Assembly (NCBI GenBank): GCA_021298355.1
Contig: JAJTEH010000019.1
Location: 1-40,797, forward strand
Source: Flammeovirgaceae bacterium
GTDB lineage: Bacteria; Bacteroidota; Bacteroidia; Cytophagales; Cyclobacteriaceae
Reading direction: 5' to 3'
Length of the DNA stretch: 40,797 bases
Shown here: positions 8,516 to 17,301 of the stretch, one piece after another
Layout: the number at the start of each line of letters is the position of its first letter
Numbering within the stretch: position 1 is the stretch's first letter
Position numbers and translations under genes: made by a program
The notes under the pieces: model-generated
What the model was told of the DNA's origin: nothing
What the model saw: only the letters and a program-made list of their open reading frames with translations
The model's database searches: none

Positions 8516-8534
8516 ATTCGTAAACCCCTTACAT

Positions 8535-9377
8535 ATGAAAAAGATTTTGGTGCCCTGCGATTTTTCGAAGCAAGCTGTAAACGCTTTTCGATTTGCTGTT
8601 GATTGTGCCAGTAAATCACGTGGCGAAGTACATGCTTTACACATTATCGAATTGCCCGTTATGCACGATAGTGTGTTAATGCCGGTTTTATCTTTTGAAG
8701 AAACACTTCTTGGAGAGTTAAAGGAAAAGGCAGAATCAGAGTTTGATAAGTTGAAAAAGAAATATGGATCGGAAGATGTAAAAATCACCACAGTAGTTGC
8801 ATTTGGCCATCCATCTAAATCTATTGTTCAATATATTGAAGAAAACAAAATAGAATTGGTAGTGATGGGAACAAAAGGCGCAACCGGTTTAAAAGAAATT
8901 TTAGTGGGTTCAAATGCAGAGAAAGTGGTGCGTAGTTCTCCGGTACCAGTTATAGCAGTAAAGAATTATCCTCGCCTGGATATGATACGCAACATTGTTT
9001 TCCCAAATACTTTACACACCGAAATACAAGAAGATTTAGTTTTGAAAGTGAAAGCCATGCAAAACTTTTTTGGCGCTCACCTGCATATCGTTTTTGTAAA
9101 TACTCCAAGCAATTTTACGCGAGATATAATAACAAACAAACGCTTGCAACAATTTGCGAAACGTTTCTTGTTCAAAAATTATTCTGTGCATGTGTTTAAT
9201 GATTTGTACGAAGAAGATGGCATCATCAACTTTAGTAATTTAATCAAAGGCGATTTGATTGCGATGGGTACACACAGCCGGAAAGGCATTTCGCATGTGG
9301 TAAATGGTAGCATTGCCGAAGATGTTGTAAACCATACCGATGCGCCCATCTGGACGTACACCATGAAAAACGAATAA
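8535..9377 (+). CDS. universal stress protein with two UspA domains
   Basis: A 280-residue cytoplasmic protein made of two UspA folds (about 1-145 and 150-280). Each half keeps the nucleotide-binding pattern G-x2-G-x9-G-S: VMGTKGATGLKEILVGSN in the first, MGTHSRKGISHVVNGS in the second. Tandem Usp proteins often accompany low-oxygen or respiratory genes. Here the gene heads an operon, two bases ahead of the copper ATPase ccoI. The FNR-like box and -7 element directly upstream suggest induction under low oxygen. Confidence 0.9.
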   Translation: MKKILVPCDFSKQAVNAFRFAVDCASKSRGEVHALHIIELPVMHDSVLMPVLSFEETLLGELKEKAESEFDKLKKKYGSEDVKITTVVAFGHPSKSIVQYIEENKIELVVMGTKGATGLKEILVGSNAEKVVRSSPVPVIAVKNYPRLDMIRNIVFPNTLHTEIQEDLVLKVKAMQNFFGAHLHIVFVNTPSNFTRDIITNKRLQQFAKRFLFKNYSVHVFNDLYEEDGIINFSNLIKGDLIAMGTHSRKGISHVVNGSIAEDVVNHTDAPIWTYTMKNE

Positions 9378-9379
9378 GC

Positions 9380-11779
9380 ATGGTAGAAACAACAGTAGAA
9401 AAAGAGACTGAGGAAAGTCTTAGTTGCTTTCATTGCGGACAACCCGTGCGTGATTCGCATGTTATGCTCGACAACCGTTATTTTTGTTGCAGGGGTTGCC
9501 AAACAGTTTATCAGATTTTAAATGATAACAATCTTTGCGATTATTACCAGTACGAGAAACATCCGGGGTCAACACAAAACCAATCTGCAGGCGATTTCAC
9601 TTTTTTAGATGAGCCATCTATCAGAAAAAAAATTTTAATTTTTGAATCTGCGGATTATGCCAAAGCCGAGTTTTTTGTTCCGGCTATACATTGCATTTCG
9701 TGTTTGTGGTTGTTAGAAAATATACAGAAGATTTGTGGTGGCGTTATAAAATCTGAAGTAAACTTTTCGGCTAAGCGTGTTACTATTACCTATCATCCTC
9801 AACAGGTAGCTTTATCTGCTATTGCTAATGCCATGCAAGTTATTGGGTATCCACCTCAAATAAATTTAGATACTCAACCTAATAAAGTAACATTCAACAA
9901 AAGTTTAATAGCCAAAATTGCCATAGCAGGATTTGCGTTTGGTAATATTATGTTATTAAGTTTTCCTGAGTATCTGGGTATGGAAAACAATGGAGGAGAA
10001 TTGAATAGATTATTCTCTTATTTGATATTAGCACTCTCCGTTCCTGTAACATTTTATAGTGGTAATGATTATTTTATCAATGCTTGGAAAAGTTTTAAGC
10101 AGAAGCAATTAAACATTGATGTACCCATTGCTATTGGCTTGGCAGCTTTGTTTTTGCGCAGTAGCTACGACATAATTACCCATACCGGGCCAGGGTACAT
10201 GGATTCACTCTCAGGATTGGTTTTCTTTTTATTGATTGGTCGTTGGTTTCAGGATAAAACTTTCGAGAGTTTAGCATTCGATAGAGATTATCAATCTTAT
10301 TTCCCCTTATCTGTTCAAAAACGTATAGCCGAAGGTTATAAAGCTATTTTAGTTTTAGACTTAGCGCCTCAAGATGTTATTCAAATCAGAAACATGGAGG
10401 TTATACCAACAGATGCCGAATTATTAAGCGATGAAGCATGTATAGATTATAGTTTTGTAACAGGTGAAGCACGACCCAGTAAAGTAAAAAAAGGAGAAAC
10501 GGTTTTTGCAGGTGGAAGATTACTTGGTACTCCTGTATTGTTAGAAGTAATAAAGAAGACATCACAAAGTCATTTAACCAGTTTATGGAACAACGAAGCT
10601 TTTCAAAAACCAAAAGAGAGTAAATACAAAAAAATTATTGACTATGCTGCGCAAAGATTTACGTGGGCAGTTTTACTCTTAACCATTGTAACCGGTATTT
10701 TTTGGTATCAGCATGATAGAGAGCAGATGTGGCTAGTGATTACCTCTGTTTTGATGGTAGCTTGTCCGTGTGCATTGGCTTTGGCTGCACCATTCACCTA
10801 TGGTAACATGATGCGCAAGTTGGGTCGCTTCGGTCTTTATTTGAAAAATGCAGATGTTATTGAACGATTGGCAAAAGCAGATACCATCATTTTCGATAAA
10901 ACAGGAACAATTACTTTTGGCAACGCTCACATTGCTTGGAAAGGATTTGCAGAAGAAGATGAATTATTGAATATACAAGCTATAACAGCTTCCTCTACTC
11001 ATCCGCTTAGTATGTTAATAGCAAAAAGTTTACAATCTGATAGTTCTATAACTATTGAAAAAATAGTTGAAAAACCCGGAAAGGGAATTGAAGCATATGT
11101 AAATGGTGTGGTGTATCAAATTGGTTCTGCTGATTTTGTTGGAACCATAAAACCAACTTTGCAGCAAGCTTCTTATGTATTTGTCGGCATCAATAACGAG
11201 GTAAGAGGATATTTCGAAATCACCACTTTTATTCGTTCTGGTTTACAACAACTGATAAGCAAGTTAAGAAACTTCACACTCGGACTTTTATCAGGAGATA
11301 ACGAATCAGATTTAAAAAGAATGCAAACTTTTTTTGGTAAAGCAGCAGAAATGCGATTTAACCAAAGTCCGCACGACAAACTTGCGTATATCCAAACGTT
11401 ACAAAATCATCATAAAACAGTTGTTATGTTAGGAGATGGTTTAAACGATTCTGGTGCACTTAAGCAAAGCGATATAGGAATTGCAGTAACAGATGATACT
11501 GGCGTTTTTACTCCGGCATGCGATGGCATTTTACAAGGAGATAAACTTCAATACTTGGATAAAATTATTCTGCTGGCCAAAAAATCAACTCGTATTTTAA
11601 AAGTAGCTTTTGCTATTTCATTTTTCTATAACATCATCGCATTAAGTTTTGCTGTTAGTGGTTTACTCACACCCTTAGTAGCTGCTATTCTAATGCCGAT
11701 AAGCAGTGTAAGTGTTGTAGGCTTTGCTACGCTTGCTGTAAACATAACATCTAATAAAATTTTAAAGGAAACATCATGA
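9380..11779 (+). CDS. ccoI: CcoI-type copper P1B-ATPase for cbb3 oxidase assembly
   Basis: A 799-residue heavy-metal P-type ATPase. It opens with a Cys-rich metal-binding domain (CFHCG, then CCRGC) typical of the CcoI/FixI branch, followed by a heavy-metal-associated domain with HCISC at about 107-111. About eight membrane helices follow, with the metal-transport motif CPCALALAAP near residue 461. The phosphorylation site DKTGT is near 504 and the hinge GDGLND near 684. CcoI proteins move copper across the inner membrane for the CuB centre of cbb3 oxidase. The stop overlaps the ccoS start (ATGA). Confidence 0.93.
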   Translation: MVETTVEKETEESLSCFHCGQPVRDSHVMLDNRYFCCRGCQTVYQILNDNNLCDYYQYEKHPGSTQNQSAGDFTFLDEPSIRKKILIFESADYAKAEFFVPAIHCISCLWLLENIQKICGGVIKSEVNFSAKRVTITYHPQQVALSAIANAMQVIGYPPQINLDTQPNKVTFNKSLIAKIAIAGFAFGNIMLLSFPEYLGMENNGGELNRLFSYLILALSVPVTFYSGNDYFINAWKSFKQKQLNIDVPIAIGLAALFLRSSYDIITHTGPGYMDSLSGLVFFLLIGRWFQDKTFESLAFDRDYQSYFPLSVQKRIAEGYKAILVLDLAPQDVIQIRNMEVIPTDAELLSDEACIDYSFVTGEARPSKVKKGETVFAGGRLLGTPVLLEVIKKTSQSHLTSLWNNEAFQKPKESKYKKIIDYAAQRFTWAVLLLTIVTGIFWYQHDREQMWLVITSVLMVACPCALALAAPFTYGNMMRKLGRFGLYLKNADVIERLAKADTIIFDKTGTITFGNAHIAWKGFAEEDELLNIQAITASSTHPLSMLIAKSLQSDSSITIEKIVEKPGKGIEAYVNGVVYQIGSADFVGTIKPTLQQASYVFVGINNEVRGYFEITTFIRSGLQQLISKLRNFTLGLLSGDNESDLKRMQTFFGKAAEMRFNQSPHDKLAYIQTLQNHHKTVVMLGDGLNDSGALKQSDIGIAVTDDTGVFTPACDGILQGDKLQYLDKIILLAKKSTRILKVAFAISFFYNIIALSFAVSGLLTPLVAAILMPISSVSVVGFATLAVNITSNKILKETS

Positions 11780-11931
11780 CTATATTAATATTATTGATTT
11801 CCGTTTCGTTGGTGATAGCCATTCTTTTTCTACTATCCTTTTTATGGAGCATGAAGCATGGACAGTTTAATGATACCTATGGCCCGGCAGCCCGAATGTT
11901 GTTTGATGATAAAAAGAAAAAACATGAGTAA
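11776..11931 (+). CDS. ccoS: cbb3-type cytochrome oxidase assembly protein CcoS
   Basis: A 51-residue gene overlapping ccoI by four bases and hemN by eight. The translation begins MTILILLISVSLVIAILFLL, one membrane helix, followed by SFLWSMKHGQFNDTYGPAARML and a Lys-rich tail. The helix followed by W-x-x-K-x-GQFDD/NDxxGPAxRM is the CcoS/FixS signature. CcoS is needed to insert cofactors into the oxidase. Position directly after ccoI is the usual one. Confidence 0.92.
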   Translation: MTILILLISVSLVIAILFLLSFLWSMKHGQFNDTYGPAARMLFDDKKKKHE

Positions 11932-13288
11932 TTATAGTTATTTACTGAAGAAGTATGATGTACCCGTTCCGCGTTATACGAGTTATCCGACAGTGCCGGC
12001 CTGGCAAACACAACATTTTTCTGTTAGTGCGTGGAAGAAAAATTTAAAACTCTCATTCGATGAGGTAAACAAGAATGAAGGAATAAGTTTATACATTCAT
12101 CTTCCTTTTTGCGAAAGCCTTTGCACATACTGTGCATGCAACACACGCATTACTAAAAATCATCAAGTAGAGGAAAAATACATAGCAGCACTTTTGCAAG
12201 AGTGGAGTTTATATAAAACAATTTTTAACCACACGCCCATTATTCGAGAATTGCATATAGGAGGAGGTACCCCCACTTTCTTTAGTGCTGATAATTTGAA
12301 ATACTTGATTAATGAGGTATTGGCTGATACTCAACTTCATGCAGATTTTGAATTTAGTGTTGAAGGTCATCCGAATAACACAACTGAACAACACATTGAT
12401 GTATTTCATCAATTAGGTTTTAATAGAATTAGTTTTGGTGTGCAAGATTTAGATCCTAACGTACAAAAGGCTATTCATCGCATACAACCATTTAGTAAGG
12501 TAGAAAATGTTTTTAGTTATGCTAGAAGAAAAGGATTTAACTCCATCAGTTTCGATTTAGTATATGGTTTGCCTTTTCAAACTGTTGAGAGTATTAGAGG
12601 TACCATAGAGCAAGTTATTACACTACAACCTGATCGAATTTCGTTTTATAGTTATGCGCATGTTCCGTGGTTAAAATTAGGGCAACGAGGTTACGAAGAT
12701 GCCGATTTGCCAAATGATGTTCGCAAGCGCGAGTTATATGAAACAGGTAAGAATTTACTGTTGCAACATGGCTATTTAGAAATTGGTATGGATCATTTCG
12801 CTTTACCTACCGACATGCTTAATGTGGCTCAGGAACGTGGAAAGCTAAACAGAAACTTTATGGGGTACACCACCACAGCAACAAGTGTACTAATTGGTTT
12901 AGGAGTTTCTTCCATAAGCGAAACCAATTTTGGGTATGCACAAAACGAAAAAAATCTTGAGGAATATTACCGGTACATTCAAACCGGATTATTTCCCCTT
13001 GTAAAAGGACATTTACAGAGCGAAGATGACAAAAGGAGAAAGACAATTATTAAAAGTATTATATGTAAGAGTCGTGTGTCGAATCAACTTTTAAAAGAAT
13101 ATTTAACTGACGAAGTAACGTATCACATGCAAGAAATGATTCGCGAAGGAATCATAACTTTAAACGATGATGAAATGCTCGTAACAAAAAAAGGAAAAAC
13201 CTTTGTAAGAAATATTTGCAATTTGTTTGATGCCTATTCATCTAAACAAAAAGAAATGCCACAACAAGTATTTAGTAAATCTATTTAA
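11924..13288 (+). CDS. hemN: oxygen-independent coproporphyrinogen III oxidase
   Basis: A 454-residue radical-SAM enzyme that converts coproporphyrinogen III to protoporphyrinogen IX without oxygen, allowing heme synthesis when oxygen is low. The start is ATG 11924 (MSNYSYLLKKYDVPVPRYTSYP), the standard HemN N-terminus, although the frame is open from 11858. The [4Fe-4S] cysteines are C63, C67 and C70 in FCESLCTYCACN, with a further Cys at 72. LHIGGGTPTFF and RISFGVQDLD are SAM-binding and core motifs; a HemN C-terminal domain follows. It is the last gene of the usp-ccoI-ccoS-hemN operon and supplies heme for the oxidase encoded downstream. Confidence 0.93.
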   Translation: MSNYSYLLKKYDVPVPRYTSYPTVPAWQTQHFSVSAWKKNLKLSFDEVNKNEGISLYIHLPFCESLCTYCACNTRITKNHQVEEKYIAALLQEWSLYKTIFNHTPIIRELHIGGGTPTFFSADNLKYLINEVLADTQLHADFEFSVEGHPNNTTEQHIDVFHQLGFNRISFGVQDLDPNVQKAIHRIQPFSKVENVFSYARRKGFNSISFDLVYGLPFQTVESIRGTIEQVITLQPDRISFYSYAHVPWLKLGQRGYEDADLPNDVRKRELYETGKNLLLQHGYLEIGMDHFALPTDMLNVAQERGKLNRNFMGYTTTATSVLIGLGVSSISETNFGYAQNEKNLEEYYRYIQTGLFPLVKGHLQSEDDKRRKTIIKSIICKSRVSNQLLKEYLTDEVTYHMQEMIREGIITLNDDEMLVTKKGKTFVRNICNLFDAYSSKQKEMPQQVFSKSI

Positions 13289-13314
13289 GTAAGTTTTTCT
13301 CATTCCTTAAAAAC

Positions 13315-13348
13315 ACGAGAGGCCCGCAAAGGCCTCTCGTTCACTTTT
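13315..13348. terminator. bidirectional terminator between hemN and hsp20
   Basis: A perfect 10-bp stem, ACGAGAGGCC (13315-13324) with GGCCTCTCGT (13331-13340), around CGCAAA. T-rich sequence follows on both strands (ctttt on plus, gttttta on minus), so it can end both of the convergent genes. Confidence 0.82.
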
Positions 13349-13369
13349 AGAAGATCAACAATTCTGATA

Positions 13370-13807
13370 TTATTTTATTTCGATGGCTCGTTTTCCTTTA
13401 ACAGGTTCTATAACTTTTTTAGCCATCACCATTTTCAGAATACCATTTTCGTATGTCGCTTGCAGTGTTTCATCGTTTGCGGTTGGAGGCAAAGTGAATG
13501 ATCGGCTAAAACGCGCAACACGAAATTCATGGCGTGTGTAATCTTCTTCTTTTTCTTCTTTCTCGGTTTTTGTTTCTGCCGAGATAGTTAGAATGCCATC
13601 GGCCGTCTCAATCTTAAAATCAGATTTTTTATAGCCGGGAGCCGCCATTTCAATGGTAAAATCTTTTTCAGATTCTTTTACATTGATAGCAGGTAACAAT
13701 TGGTTTTTAAACCAAGCATTGTCTAAGAAACGATCTGTTTCAAAGAAATCGGATAACCATTGGCCGTCTGTGCCAGAGGGCCAGTCAGTTTTTTTAATGG
13801 TTGACAT
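13370..13807 (-). CDS. small heat shock protein, Hsp20/alpha-crystallin family
   Basis: A 145-residue ATP-independent chaperone. The alpha-crystallin domain spans about residues 38-135, beginning at PAINVKESEKDFTIEMAAPGYKKSDF and containing GILTISAE, a charged loop of Glu/Lys, and FSRSFTLPP. The signature near the end is YENGILKMVMAKK, the A-x-x-x-n-G-v-L motif with Tyr for the first residue group. It is divergent from the cbb3 operon, and its own FNR-like box is 79 bases upstream, which suggests co-induction with the oxidase rather than a purely heat-driven response. Confidence 0.92.
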   Translation of the reverse strand: MSTIKKTDWPSGTDGQWLSDFFETDRFLDNAWFKNQLLPAINVKESEKDFTIEMAAPGYKKSDFKIETADGILTISAETKTEKEEKEEDYTRHEFRVARFSRSFTLPPTANDETLQATYENGILKMVMAKKVIEPVKGKRAIEIK

Positions 13808-13885
13808 AACCTCTGTGTTTAAATTTTATGATATGAAGTTACACAAACTACCTTGCTAAAGCGATGATTAAAGCTTTTATCAAAA

Positions 13886-13899
13886 TTGATTTTAATCAG
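13886..13899. promoter_or_regulatory. FNR/CRP-like box upstream of hsp20
   Basis: TTGAT-ttta-ATCAG differs from the FNR consensus TTGAT-N4-ATCAA at one base. Its centre is 85.5 bp from the hsp20 start. At 51.5 bp on the minus strand lies TAACTTCA (13834-13841), a 4-of-6 match to a -7 element; TAGTTTG at 13844-13850 is an alternative with one base less in the spacer. Confidence 0.65.
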
Positions 13900-13943
13900 T
13901 TTTGAAATGTATTAAAGTAAATTTTCCATGCTCTAAAAGTACA

Positions 13944-13957
13944 ATGACTAAAATCAG
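13944..13957. promoter_or_regulatory. FNR/CRP-like box upstream of ccoNO
   Basis: ATGAC-taaa-ATCAG, centred 86.5 bp before the ccoNO start and 51.5 bp before the first base of TACTTTTG at 14002. A slightly different inverted repeat, TGACT with AGTCA (13945-13960), overlaps it. The distance is near that of class I FNR activation. Confidence 0.6.
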
Positions 13958-14001
13958 TCAGCGCACTAATCACAATCAGGCATGGCGGCACGTGCACATT
14001 T

Positions 14002-14009
14002 TACTTTTG
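14002..14009 (+). promoter_or_regulatory. -7 promoter element of the cbb3 operon
   Basis: TACTTTTG matches TAnnTTTG exactly, 27 bases upstream of the ATG. No -33 TTTG is seen at the expected distance; the FNR-like box at 13944 probably replaces it. Confidence 0.6.
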
Positions 14010-14036
14010 GTTTTGTAAACAAGCACAATCCTGCCT

Positions 14037-16175
14037 ATGGAACTCGAAAGATTTAGTTACGACAACAAAATTGTAAGAGCCTTCATCATTGCCACCGTAA
14101 TTTTCGGCCTCGTTGGTATGTTGGTTGGTCTCACCATCGCGCTACAATTAGTGTGGCCGATTTTTAATTTTGATTTGCAGTACACAACGTTTGGCCGCAT
14201 CAGACCGCTTCACACCAATGCCATCATTTTTGCATTTGTTGGCAATGCCATGTTTGCCGGTACGTATTATTCTTTACAGCGTTTGTTAAAAACGCGTATG
14301 TTTAATGACACCCTGAGTTGGATAAACTTCTGGGGTTGGCAACTTATAATTTTGGCTGCAGCCATTACACTTCCTTTAGGCATTACAACATCTAAAGAGT
14401 ATGCTGAGTTAGAATGGCCAATTGATATCGCTATCACATTAGTTTGGGTTGTGTTTGGTATCAACTTAATTGGTACTATTATTAAAAGAAGAGAAAGGCA
14501 CATGTATGTGGCGGTTTGGTTTTACATCGCCACATTTGTAACAGTAGCTGTGTTGCACGTTGTCAACTCTTTCGAAATGCCGGTAACATTTTTTAAAAGT
14601 TACAGTTGGTATGCCGGTGTTCAAGATGCGTTAGTACAATGGTGGTATGGTCATAATGCAGTAGCATTCTTTTTAACCACACCATTTTTAGGATTGATGT
14701 ATTACTTCTTACCTAAGGCAGCTAACCGTCCGGTTTATTCATATCGCTTATCGATTATTCACTTTTGGTCATTGATATTTATCTACATCTGGGCTGGCCC
14801 ACACCACTTGTTATATTCAACACTTCCTGATTGGGCACAAAGTTTAGGTGTTGTATTTTCCATCATGCTTATAGCTCCATCGTGGGGCGGTATGCTTAAT
14901 GGTTTGTTAACCTTACGCGGTGCCTGGGATAAAGTAAGAGAAGATGTGGTGTTGAAATTTATGGTTGTTGCTGTAACGGCTTACGGTATGGCAACCTTAG
15001 AAGGTCCACTGTTATCCCTTAAAAATGTAAATGCTATTGCACACTTTACCGATTGGATTGTAGCACACGTACACGTGGGTGGTTTAGGTTGGAATGGTTT
15101 CTTGATATTCGGTATTCTATATTGGGTAGTGCCACGCATGTGGGCAACTTCACTTTACTCAAATAAACTCGCTAATCTTCACTTCTGGTTAGGCACCTTG
15201 GGTATCATCTTCTATGCACTACCCATGTATACATCTGGTGTTGTGCAAAGTTTAATGTGGAAAGAATTTAATGCTGAAGGTTTCTTGGTATATAAAAACT
15301 TCTTAGAAACAACCGTGCAAATATTGCCTATGCACATGTTGCGTGCTACCGGTGGTGCTTTGTATTTGGTGGGCGCCATAATTATGACATACAACTTGAT
15401 TAAAACAGCTTATGCAGGTAAATTCATTGCTAATGAAGAAGCAGAAGCTGCACCTCTCGAAAAAGTAGCACATGTTACAGGAGGTGGTTGGCATGCTGTG
15501 TTAGAGCGTAAGCCAGTTGTTTTTACAGCATTGGCATTAGTGGCTATCCTAATTGGTGGTGTTATAGAGATGGTGCCTACCTTCTTAATCAAATCTAACG
15601 TTCCTACTATAGCATCTGTAAAACCTTATACTCCACTTGAGTTACATGGCCGCGATTTGTATATAAGAGAAGGATGTGTGAGTTGCCATACACAATTGGT
15701 TCGTCCGTTCCGCTCAGAAACTGAAAGATATGGCGAATATTCAAAATCAGGAGAATATGTGTATGATCATCCTTTCTTATGGGGATCGAAACGTACCGGT
15801 CCGGATTTACAAAGAATAGGAGGCAAGTATAACGATAGCTGGCATTATTATCACATGATAGATCCAGGATCGGTATCCGCAGGTTCTATTATGCCCGCAT
15901 ACCCGTGGTTGCTCGAACAAAAAATCGATTTGAATGCTACTGCAGGAAAAATAAAAGCACTACGAACCATCGGTGTTCCTTACGAAGCCGAGTACGAATT
16001 CAAAGCTAATGAAGACTTGGATAAACAAGCGCAACGCATTGTAGATAATCTTTTACTTGAAGATGTAAAAGTTGCCAAGGATGCAGAAATCGTAGCCCTT
16101 ATTGCTTACCTACAAAGATTGGGTACAGACATTAAGCAAAAAGATAAAACCGCAGAAGCAACCTTAAATCAATAA
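14037..16175 (+). CDS. ccoN: cbb3-type cytochrome c oxidase, fused subunits I and II (CcoN-CcoO)
   Basis: A 712-residue fusion. Residues 1 to about 475 are CcoN: some 12 helices, with the low-spin heme His in RPLHTNAIIFAF, the CuB His in WWYGHNAVAFFL, the His pair in AGPHHLLYSTLP and the heme ligands in HVHVGGLGWNGF. After a linker and one helix (about 490-510), CcoO follows, with the heme c site EGCVSCHTQ near residue 545 and its axial Met in SIMPAYPWL. The enzyme is the high-affinity proton-pumping oxidase for low oxygen. Fused CcoNO is common in Bacteroidota. It heads the operon ccoNO-Q-P-G-H-safE. Confidence 0.95.
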   Translation: MELERFSYDNKIVRAFIIATVIFGLVGMLVGLTIALQLVWPIFNFDLQYTTFGRIRPLHTNAIIFAFVGNAMFAGTYYSLQRLLKTRMFNDTLSWINFWGWQLIILAAAITLPLGITTSKEYAELEWPIDIAITLVWVVFGINLIGTIIKRRERHMYVAVWFYIATFVTVAVLHVVNSFEMPVTFFKSYSWYAGVQDALVQWWYGHNAVAFFLTTPFLGLMYYFLPKAANRPVYSYRLSIIHFWSLIFIYIWAGPHHLLYSTLPDWAQSLGVVFSIMLIAPSWGGMLNGLLTLRGAWDKVREDVVLKFMVVAVTAYGMATLEGPLLSLKNVNAIAHFTDWIVAHVHVGGLGWNGFLIFGILYWVVPRMWATSLYSNKLANLHFWLGTLGIIFYALPMYTSGVVQSLMWKEFNAEGFLVYKNFLETTVQILPMHMLRATGGALYLVGAIIMTYNLIKTAYAGKFIANEEAEAAPLEKVAHVTGGGWHAVLERKPVVFTALALVAILIGGVIEMVPTFLIKSNVPTIASVKPYTPLELHGRDLYIREGCVSCHTQLVRPFRSETERYGEYSKSGEYVYDHPFLWGSKRTGPDLQRIGGKYNDSWHYYHMIDPGSVSAGSIMPAYPWLLEQKIDLNATAGKIKALRTIGVPYEAEYEFKANEDLDKQAQRIVDNLLLEDVKVAKDAEIVALIAYLQRLGTDIKQKDKTAEATLNQ

Positions 16176-16180
16176 CGCTT

Positions 16181-16375
16181 ATGTATAAGAACGTATTACA
16201 AAGTATAGATAATGTAGCCATTTGGCCGGTATTATCTTTTTTAATCTTCTTCCTCTTCTTTATCGGTTTGCTCTGGTTCACCTTTACTGCCAAAAAATCG
16301 TTTATCGATCACATGAAAAATATGCCCATCAATGATGCGGACGAAAACCTTAAACCTATGCATTATGAAAAATAA
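16181..16375 (+). CDS. ccoQ: CcoQ-like small subunit of cbb3 oxidase
   Basis: A 64-residue protein with one membrane helix (WPVLSFLIFFLFFIGLLWFTF, about residues 15-35) followed by a charged cytoplasmic tail. Position between ccoNO and ccoP, size and topology match CcoQ/FixQ, which stabilises the oxidase complex. Sequence similarity in this family is weak, so position carries the call. It starts five bases after ccoNO and overlaps ccoP by 11 bases. Confidence 0.75.
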   Translation: MYKNVLQSIDNVAIWPVLSFLIFFLFFIGLLWFTFTAKKSFIDHMKNMPINDADENLKPMHYEK

Positions 16376-17300
16376 GATAGTAGCATGCTTAATTTTCGCC
16401 TTGCTTCCTTTGGGTGTTCAGGCGCAAGAAGCAACAACAAAAACTTTTTGGGATGATCCCGTCAACCATCCGATGACGCCATTCTACTTGGTAATCGCGC
16501 TGGTAGCCATTGTTACGATTTTAATTTTAGTAGTTGCCATTATGTTGCTAAACGTACTCAATATGTTTGTGCGAAAAGCAGCAGAAGAAAGAGCAGCGAA
16601 GTTGGGTATTCCCTATGTACCCGAGCCAAGTTGGTGGCAGAAGTTGGATAGAAAATTAACAGATGCAGTTCCGCTTGAAAAAGAAGAAACCGTTTTGTTA
16701 GATCATAACTACGATGGTATAAAAGAATTAGATAATCATTTGCCACCTTGGTGGAAGTGGTTGTTTTACGGAACCATTGGTTGGTCTGCTGTTTATTTAG
16801 TGGTTTATCACATCACAGACAGTATGCCGCTCAGCGATCAGGAATATCAGAACGAAGTAGCGGTGGCCAGTGAAAAATTGAATAAACTAAGAGCATCACA
16901 ACCGGTTGCTGCCATTGATGAAGCAGGACTAACATACACAGCTGATGAAGCGTTGATTCTAAAAGGTAAATCCATTTACATTTCTAATTGTGCATCGTGT
17001 CATAAAAATGCGGGAGAAGGTGGAATAGGACCTAACTTAACGGATGAATTTTGGATTCATGGTGGAGGCATTAAAAACATATATGCAACCGTTAAAAATG
17101 GTGTTCCGGAAAAGGGTATGATTTCGTGGAAGCCCATTTTAAAACCAGAAGAAATGAGAGATGTAGCCTATTATATCTTAAGCATTCAGGGTACAAATCC
17201 TCCCAATGCTAAAGCACCACAAGGTACAATTTGGAAAGAAGAAAAAGCAGCACCTGCCGATTCTACACAAGCAGTAAAACCTGCAACAGCAAGTTTATAA
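16365..17300 (+). CDS. ccoP: cbb3-type cytochrome c oxidase subunit III, one heme c
   Basis: A 311-residue protein. I take ATG 16365 because it opens on MKNKIVACLIFALLPLGVQAQ, a signal-like segment; the frame is open from 16332. A strong helix lies at about 38-68 and a second at about 133-150 (WLFYGTIGWSAVYLVVYHI), preceded by the conserved YDGIKELDNHLPPWW of CcoP. The C-terminal part has one heme c site, NCASCHK, near residue 210, and GIGPNLTDEFWIHGG. Proteobacterial CcoP carries two such sites; here there is only one, which appears to be usual in this phylum. Confidence 0.92.
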   Translation: MKNKIVACLIFALLPLGVQAQEATTKTFWDDPVNHPMTPFYLVIALVAIVTILILVVAIMLLNVLNMFVRKAAEERAAKLGIPYVPEPSWWQKLDRKLTDAVPLEKEETVLLDHNYDGIKELDNHLPPWWKWLFYGTIGWSAVYLVVYHITDSMPLSDQEYQNEVAVASEKLNKLRASQPVAAIDEAGLTYTADEALILKGKSIYISNCASCHKNAGEGGIGPNLTDEFWIHGGGIKNIYATVKNGVPEKGMISWKPILKPEEMRDVAYYILSIQGTNPPNAKAPQGTIWKEEKAAPADSTQAVKPATASL

Positions 17301-17301
17301 T

